64,000 nt of DNA from Synaphobranchus kaupii (lineage: Eukaryota > Chordata > Actinopteri > Anguilliformes > Synaphobranchidae): the NCBI GenBank assembly GCA_029718625.1, contig CM056380.1:48635218-48699217 (forward strand), in the 5' to 3' direction. Under the pieces are notes generated by a model, which had not been told where the DNA came from, did no database searches, and worked only from the letters and a program-made list of their open reading frames with translations. Numbering within the stretch: position 1 is the stretch's first letter; every line of letters begins with the position of its first letter. Made by a program: the position numbers and the translations under genes. Below are positions 1-12,729 of the stretch, piece by piece.

Positions 1-21
1 TCTCAATGTTGGTGATGCCGG

Positions 22-49
22 CACACACACACACACACACACACACACA
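22..49. repeat. (CA)n microsatellite
   Basis: Fourteen CA dinucleotides near the left edge. No gene was recognised in the first 236 bases. Confidence 0.95.
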
Positions 50-236
50 GGCAGACAGAATAACACACACATGCAATTATCGTAACTGGATACTTGTGCT
101 TGCATTGCCAAGTCTTCTCCGAGTCTCCCTCGTAAAATATATTGATCCCATTTGGACTTACACACACTTTTACGCATTCACATTTACACTGCAGCGTTTA
201 GCCGACGCTCTTCTCTAGAGTAATTATTTAATTACT

Positions 237-326
237 CTGTTGTACCCCTAAAAAAGGTACTGAACCTGAATTGCTTCAGTAAAAAAAAGCAATTCAGGTT
301 CAGTACCTTTTTTAGGGGTACAACAG
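237..326. repeat. perfect 40-bp inverted repeat made from SINE body sequence
   Basis: Bases 237-276 and 287-326 are exact reverse complements with a 10-base loop. The arms contain the SINE body motif (GGTACTGAACCTGAATTGCTT). The right arm is continuous with a minus-strand SINE; the left arm is an inverted partial copy. Confidence 0.95.
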
Positions 327-415
327 CAGCACCCTGGTGGGAATGAAAGCCACCCTGATTCCCACCTGGGAGAATGGCTAAAGCCATTCTTTAACCATTA
401 CGCCACACTACCATC
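287..415 (-). mobile_element. tRNA-derived SINE fragment
   Basis: On the minus strand it reads GTAGTGTGGCGTAATGGTTA (A-box-like head), then a B-box-like GTGGGAATCAGG region, then TTGTACCCCTAAAAAAGG and the GAATTGCTT body motif. It is the same family as copies at 9227 and 24245. Confidence 0.65.
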
Positions 416-1276
416 AACCAACACAGGTTATACATGCAGATGAGGAGCCAGATGCTTCAGCATGCACACCAGACATAGTAACAGAATGCTTTACCATCAC
501 AGAAGCCTAACAATCGGGTGCCCGCTGAGCAGAGCATGCAGAGCAAATCGGCCAACACAATGGTGTCCACAAAGCAGACAACAACATGTGTTTGCAGACC
601 ATGACTGTGTGTGATATGCATGCCATGAACTTTTGACCACACTGTGACTGCAGTGGTTGGTTTATTGAACAATACAGAGCAAACACAAGCCTGGTAGGAG
701 GGATTAGATATTTGGGGAGTGGGGGGTGGGGAGTGGGGAGTGGGGAGGGATGGGGGGTTAAAATAATTTTTGAAAGGAGGGTGTAGGGGTAAGAAACATG
801 GAACAAATAATGTGTCTATCTGTTATACTAATGTCTTTATCTCCCACACTCATTCATTCTCTTTCTATCTCTCCATCTTATCTATTGTTATCTCTGCCTC
901 ATGTCTCTTTCTCTCTCTCTCTCTTCCCCTCAGCCTTCACTTTCTCTCTTTTCCCTCCTAAGTGGGGGAGCTGGTCCCCAAACTCGACCCCCAGCCTTTG
1001 TCATTCATGGGGCAGGGATTCCTGGCCTCCCCATTCACATGTACAGTAAAACAGGGACAAAGAAGCGCTTCCTCCCAGGCCGCAGTGTGTGGGGGGTGGG
1101 GGCTCAACTTCACTGCCTGTCCATCATTTAGCCGAGGGGGGCGGGGTCAGATTCTTATTGGTTCTCTCCAGTGTTCTCATATATCCTGCTCGGTGTACGA
1201 TTCAAATGAATTACTTTTTGATGCTCGCAAGTGGCTTTGATGGTAAATGCGGGCTGGGTGCAATAGTTGTAGATCT
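413..1276. other. intergenic, no gene seen
   Basis: A G-rich tract at 713-757 (five or more runs of four or more G) is followed by a CT-rich tract at about 840-960. No coding segment was recognised. Confidence 0.6.
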
Positions 1277-1440
1277 CTCTTTAGGGCTTTTTCAGCTTTA
1301 TTGGACTGGACAGTGTAGAGAGACAGGAAGAGTGGGGAGCAAAAGAGAGGGAAGGACATGCGACAAAGATCGCAAGGCCGGATTCGATGTCACGGTGCTC
1401 TTACAGGGTACGCCACCGAGACACCCGAAGGTCTTTAGCT
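1277..1440. repeat. dispersed fish repeat, copy A
   Basis: The segment from TTAGGGCTTTTTCAG through GACAGGAAGAGTGGGGAGC to AAGGCCGGATTCGATGTCAC is a diverged copy of a repeat also present at 34027-34170, in the same orientation. The GGCCGGATTCGA end resembles a tRNA-type B-box region. Confidence 0.7.
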
Positions 1441-3939
1441 AACAATGAGCAGTCCTAGAGGAACTGATTATGAAAACTCCTCTTTTTGTTGTCACAAAGC
1501 ATTAGTGAATTATTTTCTTTCTTAGCCTGTGTGCAGTCAGTCAGCGCTCATGACACCCAACACTGAACTAGCATCTAAAAAAATTAACCTGATTGATGTC
1601 TACACAGAGCTTCTAAGGTGGTTGTGAAAGCAATAACCTTGGCTTGTAGGACCTGACACGCTTCACAATTGAAGCTTTCGTACAACTGCAGGACAATCTA
1701 AAGTACTATTTTAAAGGATCAGTTTAAATTTTGGAATTGAAGTAAGAAGGATGGCAAGTCTTTGCAAGCTTGAAAGGGAAATTGAAATGAAAGTGACATT
1801 GAATCAGGTTTTACTGCTCACTTAAATCGTTACGGGTGCACCAGGCTGGATCAATACATCTCAATGAGATGAATGTGTGCACCGCAAAGCCTTCTCTCAA
1901 GTCCTTTCCTGAATCTCTTTTCATCTTGGCTGTAATGAGTTTTTCACCCCCCGCTTGTCAACATGTAAAGTCCACCTTTTAAATCAATCTGAAGGCACTC
2001 TCTCTCACTACCCCTCAAACACAACTGTGCTGTGCATTCTAATCTTTTTGTTATTACAATGTGGAAAGGCACACAACCTGCCCCTTTTCTCTATGTATTT
2101 GTCACCAGCACCATCCATATTCCAGATCACAAAAGTTAATACGGTGGTGCTTCTCTGCATACCGTAGTTCTCATTGAGAACAATATATGCTTCCGCTAAC
2201 ATAAGTAGGCTGTCTATTGAAACACCTAATGCCTGGTAATGGACTGATGGAAAATTATGGCAGGCTATGCAGTTTTTTTTTTTGAGGGACGTTATTTTAT
2301 GGTCATTTCAAGGCTTGTTTGCGTGGCACCATTAGAATGCATTGCAAAGCATTGTGGGGTGGTTCTCGTGGTGACCAGTAAGCTTCGCAAAGAAAGATGT
2401 GACAAAATTACCCTTTAAAGTGCGTAAAATAACAGCATATCTAAATAAAAGTAGCATTTTCCTAAAGTAAACACTTTCCTCTGGTGTTTTTTTCCTGTTT
2501 ATTTCATACAAGCTTTCATACTATTTCACACTTGCAGGTGTAAACAATGCACTCCCAGTCATGGGAAGTAGTGGGCCATGGTTGGAGTTAAGTGCAATGT
2601 TAACATGCATGAAACATAATACATCAGACACTGAGAAGAGTGGTGGTTCTCTATTTATGTGTTAACAACTATTAAAAGTAACGCAGATATAAATGGTCTT
2701 TTTAGGCTGGGGATATGTAGGCCGACATCAGTATTTTTCTTAGATATTCTTTGCCTTAAAACTTGGTATAAAGAGCCATTTAACTGCCTTTTTGCATCCC
2801 CTAGAGGGATGATCATTTGTTCACCTTAACCCCTCCTATGTTCAAGCCAAAGTTATACCCTTGCTATCAGGTCAGATACACTGCAATCACTCACAGTGGT
2901 AAAGGAAGGAGCTACTGGACCAGTTCTGAACTGCACAATTGGCTTGACCCTTTCCTGAAACAACACTTCCACCCTGTCTTATGCACGCTTTAAACCACGA
3001 AGGTGCAACTGCAGAGGGTCTTGCTGTACGAGAACCCACAAGTTCACTGCACTGACCACTGGCCCTTTGCACATGTCCAATGGTGTTACTTCCAAATACA
3101 CACAGACGCAAAAACAGAGACAGACAGACGCGCACACGCAGATATACACAGATAGCAAAATGAACATCTGGAAGGGGCATGTAAGCCAGGGAGTTTTAAA
3201 TGACATGCATCCTGGGGAGGAGCAGTGTTTGCACTTTGGATTACCTCACTCAGGCGAAAGGAGAGACCCCCATTCCCACACTAAATCTGCGACCGCAACC
3301 AACCCCTCCCTTTGCCTAATTAACACCTGCCCGCTGGGCACACTTTGGTTCTTCTTGTCAGTGCGTTTCGTTTGATCGTTATGTTTTTCGCTTTCCAGCG
3401 ATTTTGCGCTGGCTCTCGAACCCTGAAAAGAAACAGAATTGAGGTCCAAGATTCCGCCATCTTCCCTTTTCCTTGTTTTCCAACACATGGCTCTCAAAGG
3501 ACTACAACCCAAAATAGCAGGAGCCACCAGTAGGACAAACCCTACCGTAACCGTAATGATACTTCCAACATTATTGACCCTTTTCATCTCATCGGTGTGA
3601 CTTTGTTCTGCAATATCAAATCAATTTGCAGAAATCCAGCATGATCCCACTGCAATGGGCTGTAATATAGAACTTGTCTGCATTGGAAGCTCTGTGTCTG
3701 AGCTGACAGGTCAGAAGATACAGGGGACGGATTCGTGAGAAATCCAGGGAAAGGAAGAGCCGTGATGTGGAAGGAGGGGAACCCTGGGAGATGACAGAAT
3801 GGGTTTCCCCCTCACTGAGTCTTATTTCGGCCCGGGGCCGCCCCCTACCCCCTACCCACCCACCGCATTTGAACTGGCTGCAGTTCAGTGCTCAATGTGC
3901 AGGAGGGCGACTGAGCCGTAACCCTATCCAGTCTTTCAC

Positions 3940-3940
<1 letters not shown>
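1441..3940. other. intergenic, no gene seen
   Basis: AT-rich non-coding sequence with short homopolymers. Both strands were read and no exon with family resemblance was found. Confidence 0.55.
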
Positions 3941-6901
<2,961 letters not shown>

Positions 6902-7269
6902 TTTATTAACAAACCCAGAATAAGATGCAAAGAGGCAAAAAGCAATGTACAAAAAAAGGAAGTTCATATATGGGGGGAAATGTAAAAACAAACATCACAT
7001 TCTTAGCTTCAATATCAGCAGATCAAAGGAATAAAGGCCACGTTTCATTTTCTAGATTTTAGTTCTTGGTTTTATCGGAAAATCGAAGCAGGTGCATTCA
7101 TATTTACATGGACAAGGAGACAGACACCCACAGAGAAGTTCAGTCAGAATCAATTGTCAAATCAATAAATCAATGAATTAAATGTCATTGACAGTTTGTA
7201 CTGAGGCAGAAACATTGAGTGAGATTTACTGTATAATTGTTCAGGTTGAGCCCTCTACGCTCTTCTGAG
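6902..7269 (-). other. dact2: dact2 3' UTR (predicted)
   Basis: AT-rich non-coding sequence follows the dact2 stop codon. The first AATAAA on the minus strand lies at 6902-6907, giving a UTR of about 370 bases. A second AATAAA lies at 6747-6752. The extent is inferred only from these signals. Confidence 0.5.
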
Positions 7270-9126
7270 CTACACCAGTGTCATCACCTTCAGGGCGGCG
7301 GGTTGAAAATGGCGGATCTTCTTCTTCAGTGCTCGAGACGCCTTGATTCGGCAGGCCGGCGGCTCGGCGCGGGACTGCTGGAGGGACAGCCCGGCGGCAG
7401 TGGACCCCAGCGCGGCCTCCGCCCACACCAGCCCCCCTTCCGCATCATCTTCCTCCTCCTCCTCCTCCTCCCCCGGAGAGAGGCTGCTGTCGGACTCGGA
7501 GGTGGAGCCGGAGTCGTGGCTGGACTCGCTGTCGCCGAAGCGGTTGGCGGTGAAGTCGCTGAGCTCGCCCTCGCTGCTCTCGGCGATGGTGGAGTGGAAG
7601 AGGGAGGCGCAGTCGGCCGAGTACTCCGATTCGCTCGGCGGGCGGTAGCGGGAGCGCTGGGCGGGGTAGGGCGCCGGCGGGTACCTGGAAGCGTAGCTGC
7701 TGAAGTACGCGGAGGATGAGGACGGGGGGAGCGTAGGGGTGCCCTCCCCACTGCCCGGACTGGGGTCTGGCGCTCACGCCGCGCGGGATCCCCCCTGCCC
7801 TGTACATGGCAGCCTGGGTCGCCACGCCCTGCGCCCGCTGACCCGTCACCTCTGCCGCAGACGGCCCCTTCCGGGTCACCTGCTTCCTCCTCGCCAGGTC
7901 AGCCAATGCGACCTCCTGGCTCTGCGGCCTGTGGGCCTTTCCGGCCCTGAGAGACAGGTCCAACTGGGAGGGGCGGTGGGGGAAGGCGGAAGCAGAGAGG
8001 CTGGTCTCGGAGCAGGACCGGGCGCTTCCCTCCCCCCAGTTGAGAGTGGGTTTCCGGGACGCCCTCGCTGGCCCCACCTGCTTGGGGCCTCTGTCCATGC
8101 CAGCGGCAGCCTCCCTCCCCATCTCGCCGGGCGCTAGCTGCTGCTGCTTCGTCGCCCGCGGCTTCTCGCAGCTCCTCTTCCTCAGCCGCACAGCCTTCGT
8201 CTTCCTGTCCGCCTGCCTCACCTTCACCCGCTGCGACCCGGCCGGGACAAACTGGGCGTGAACGAACTCCGGCTGGGCCCCGCCGACAGGCGGCCTGCCC
8301 TGACCCTTCCCCTCTTCTTTGCTGGCGCTCCTGACCACACGGGGTCTTCTGTCCGATAGCTTCCTGACTAGTGCTGCTCCGCTGAGGTGCTCTCTGTTGC
8401 TCTTATCAGGACAGCGGCTCTTCCTCTCCTCTTCCTCCACACAACTGCTCTGCTCTGATGGGGCGGGGACGTCTCTGGGCTTCGATTCTCTGGGGGCTGC
8501 TGGGTAACAGCGACAGAGGCAATGCCCTTCCTCCGCATGATTTGGGATGGAGGCGGGGCTAATGCGGTTCAGTAGGTCATGACTGCAGTGGAGGGGCGCT
8601 GGGTTCCTGCCGGGCTCCAGGGGGTACTCCCGTCCCATCTCCACCTGGCGCTGAGTCAAGCTCTGGTCTTGGGGCCTAAGTGCTAGGCCACCAATGACTC
8701 CTGGGACCCCGGTGATTACAGCAGGGGCCTCTGGGTGACTCCTGGTGGGAGGCTGGGCCCTGTCTTTCCCCACTTCGCCCTGGAGGCTGGTCTTGCTGAG
8801 GCTGCGCTGCAGAAGCTTGTTGATGTAGATGACCGGCCGGTTCTCCGGCCCCTCTGCTCTCCTCTGCGGGGATTCGCTGGCCCCGCCCTGAGTCCCCACA
8901 GCTTCTCGAGCAGTGGGTGTGGCCCCGTCCCCGCTGAGAGAGAAGATGGGGCTCTGTAAGGCCACTGCGTGGAGTGGACTTGGGTATCGGTACACCTCAG
9001 CGCCGCTACGCGACACCAGGTTACTCTGGTATTTGGAGTCGACGGTGGGGTGTCTTGGATTGTGGCAAAGGGAAGACTTCTTCCCATCCAATCCTGGCAC
9101 GTGGGTCGGTATCCTGTCAAGGTCTC
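7270..9126 (-). CDS. dact2: dact2 coding exon 4 (terminal, contains the frameshift)
   Basis: The acceptor TTTATAG|GA starts GDLDRIPTH. The main frame runs through [36 protein letters not shown] and SCSETSL to GHPYAPP (about residue 700). The conserved C-terminus continues one frame over: [17 protein letters not shown], an acidic run with seven Glu codons (7454-7474), [14 protein letters not shown] and ALKVMTLV, with the stop at 7270-7272. The two frames meet at a run of six C residues on the coding strand (7724-7729), where five or eight would keep the frame. Both sides are clearly family sequence, so a one-base sequencing insertion is more likely than a real truncation. Confidence 0.9.
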
Positions 9127-12100
9127 CTATAAAACACAATTGCACATATATAAAGATCAATAAAACAGTGTAGAATAATGGCTAAGTATTTATCTTACTG
9201 GATAATCTCATCAGAGAATAAGATTGCCAGGTTAGCAGTGCCATTGTACCCTTGAGCAAGGTGCTGAAACTCAATTATTTCAGTAAACATGCGGCTGTAT
9301 AAATGTATTATGCTGTAAAATATATCCCATTTTATCGCATATCGCATTTCAAAGCAAATGACTATGCTGTCTACAGCGGTTTCGCACCGTTGGACGTATG
9401 AACTCAAAAGAGCAAATATCAGAGGAATCCTGCAACTATAGAACGGAGTCGTTAGGTTCATATTAAATCTCAAATATTTGGCAGCATCAGTTCTCCATGA
9501 CTGGACTACATCAGTAAAAATCAGTCTATCTCAGGGTGGAGTTAAAAGCCTCTGCATTTTAGTACAGTTTCATTGCCTGACAGCTTCTTGTATTATTGAT
9601 CTAAATTGTATGTAGCCATTTAATACAAAACAAATATTTAATAATTACAGGTACAATATTACCCAGGATACGTAAACAAACAAAGGTTAATTTTATCTCA
9701 GTTTTAGAAGTGTAAAATATTGAATGTATGAAATATGGAAATATTTTTTAAAATTCTTAAGTGAAAACATTTCTTTCCAGTTCCACACAGCTGGTAAACC
9801 TAGGTGTCACGAGCTCTGCCCACCTGTGGAGACGGGTCTCTGTCGGGCGCGGTCGACGCCTGTGGTCCCGGTGCGGATCCAGCTGCTGCCCAAGCGCACC
9901 CCGGCCGCGCGCGGGGACTCCCCGTGGGCGGTGCTCTCGTCGGCCGAGCGGCGGCGGGACGCTTCGGGGGGCCCGGGGGGCCGGTGGAGGTGCGGGGCCG
10001 CGCCGGGCAGGCAGGGGTTCGGGAGGAGGCTGGTCTGGGAAGAGGACAGGCACTCGCTGTACACCGAAGTGCAGGAGTTGGACAGGGACCCCGAACCACC
10101 ATCGCTCAGGTCATAGAAACCTGCAGGACAGGGGGGGAAACACTCAGTCAAACACACTGTAACTCACATAGGGGTCTGTGTTGGTGTAGGAGTCAGGGGA
10201 GGGAAGCAGCTGTGTCTGTGTGAAGGTCTAAAAGTAGCACTGTCTTTGAGTGTGCCAGTTTTTTAATGCATAGCTGAGCTGGTGTATCAGTATGTCAGTA
10301 TATAACAGAACTGGTATGCCAGTGCATCAGTGAATATCAGAGTTGGTGTGTCAGTACTCGTGAGCCAGTATGTCAGTATATAACAGAACTGGTATGCCAG
10401 TGCATCAGTGAATAGCAGAGTTGGTGTGTCAGTACTGGTGAGCCAGTATGTCAGTGTATAACAGAACTGGCATGCCAGTGCATCAGTGAATAGCAGAGTT
10501 GGTGTGTCAGTACTCGTGAGCCAGTATGTCAGTGTATAACAGAACTGGCATGCCAGTGCATCAATGAATAGCAGAATTGGTGTGTCAGTACTCGTGAGCC
10601 AGTATGTCAGTATATAACAGAACTGGCGTGCCAGTGCATCAGTGAATAGCAGAGTTGGTGTGTCAGTACTGGTGAGCCAGTATGTCAGTGTATAACAGAA
10701 CTGGCATGCCAGTGCATCAGTGAATAGCAGAGTTGGTGTGTCAGTACTCGTGAGCCAGTATGTCAGTATATAACAGAACTGGCGTGCCAGTGCATCAGTG
10801 AATAGCAGAGTTGGTGTGTCAGTACTCGTGAGCCAGTATGTCAGTATATAACAGAACTGGCGTGCCAGTGCATCAGTGAATAGCAGAGTTGGTGTGTCAG
10901 TACTCGTGAGCCAGTATGTCAGTGTATAACAGAACTGGTATGCCAGTGCATCAGTGAATAGCAGAGTTGGTGTGTCAGTACTCGTGAGCCAGTATGTCAG
11001 TGTATAACAGAACTGGCATGCCAGTGCATCAGTGAATAGCAGAGTTGGTGTGTCAGTACTCGTGAGCCAGTATGTCAGTGTATAACAGAACTGGCATGCC
11101 AGTGCATCAATGAATAGCAGAATTGGTGTGTCAGTACTCGTGAGCCAGTATGTCAGTATATAACAGAACTGGCGTGCCAGTGCATCAGTGAATAGCAGAG
11201 TTGGTGTGTCAGTACTGGTGAGCCAGTATGTCAGTGTATAACAGAACTGGCATGCCAGTGCATCAGTGAATAGCAGAGTTGGTGTGTCAGTACTCGTGAG
11301 CCAGTATGTCAGTATATAACAGAACTGGCGTGCCAGTGCATCAGTGAATAGCAGAGTTGGTGTGTCAGTACTCGTGAGCCAGTATGTCAGTATATAACAG
11401 AACTGGCGTGCCAGTGCATCAGTGAATAGCAGAGTTGGTGTGTCAGTACTCGTGAGCCAGTATGTCAGTGTATAACAGAACTGGTATGCCAGTGCATCAG
11501 TGAATAGCAGAGTTGGTGTGTCAGTACTCGTGAGCCAGTATGTCAGTGTATAACAGAACTGGCATGCCAGTGCATCAGTGAATAGCAGAGTTGGTGTGTC
11601 AGTACTAGTGAGCCAGTATGTCAGTATATAACAGAACTGGCATGCCAGTGCATCAGTGAATATCAGAGTTGGTGTGTCAGTACTCGTGAGCCAGTATGTC
11701 AGTGTATAACAGAACTGGCATGCCAGTGCATCAGTGAATATCAGAGTTGGTGTGTCAGTACTCGTGAGCCAGTATGTCAGTGTATAACAGAACTGGCATG
11801 CCAGTGCATCAGTGAATATCAGAGTTGGTGTGTCAGTACTCGTGAGCCAGTATGTCAGTGTATAACAGAACTGGCATGCCAGTGCATCAGTGAATAGCAG
11901 AGTTGGTGTGTCAGTGCTAGTGAGCTCTGGGCATGCCCTTAAGTGTGAGGGAGCTCACCTGAGCTGGGCCTGCTGTCAGTCTCCAGGTGCTCAGAGGAGA
12001 CCTTGCACACGTCCAGCTTCAGCTCACTGATCTGTTGGTCTAGCTGCTGCAGGTGGCTCTTCAGCCCCACGTCCTGTCTGCGCAGACGCGACTGCAACAC

Positions 12101-12695
12101 AAGCACAAGTACGGTGAGCACAGATGGCTGTAATGAATAAAAACGTGTGTGTGTGTGTGTGTGTGCGTGCGCGTCTTAACCGCTTCCTTCAATAACAGGA
12201 CATACAAATGTCTTTTTGTAATTAATTTGTCCCCATCCTCCCACAAACAGAGACACACACACAAACAATGAATGTCTTGCCAGAGCATTAATCCCCAAGA
12301 TTAGTTTTGCCCTAGAAAGAGGTAATAGTCATTTCTTAATCCAAAAAGCCCAAGACACTGATGTCCAACTGGGCCACCATACAAAACATCACACCCAGGA
12401 AGAGAACTGGACAGGGGGTTCCTCCCTGCTACACGGTTGAAGATGACCGAGGTTATACGATACCCAGGAAACAAAGAGGGAGCTGGTTGACGATTAACAG
12501 AGTGTGGACAAGAAGGAGATGGGAGTTTTCCTGGTGGATAATTCATTTCTCCCCCGCAGCGAATAAGCTGACCATTGTATAACCTCGGAGAGGAGCAGAG
12601 AGGGCAACAAAAACGCATGCTTGTTTAAACAGCTAAGCTCAGTAATACCCTCTGCTGAAGGAGAATGGCCATTACTTGAATTGCACGTTCATTAC

Positions 12696-12729
<34 letters not shown>

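Noticed and set aside
7237..8507. Long plus-strand open frames opposite dact2 exon 4
   Set aside because: They are antisense shadows of a GC-rich coding exon; the minus strand carries all the family motifs.
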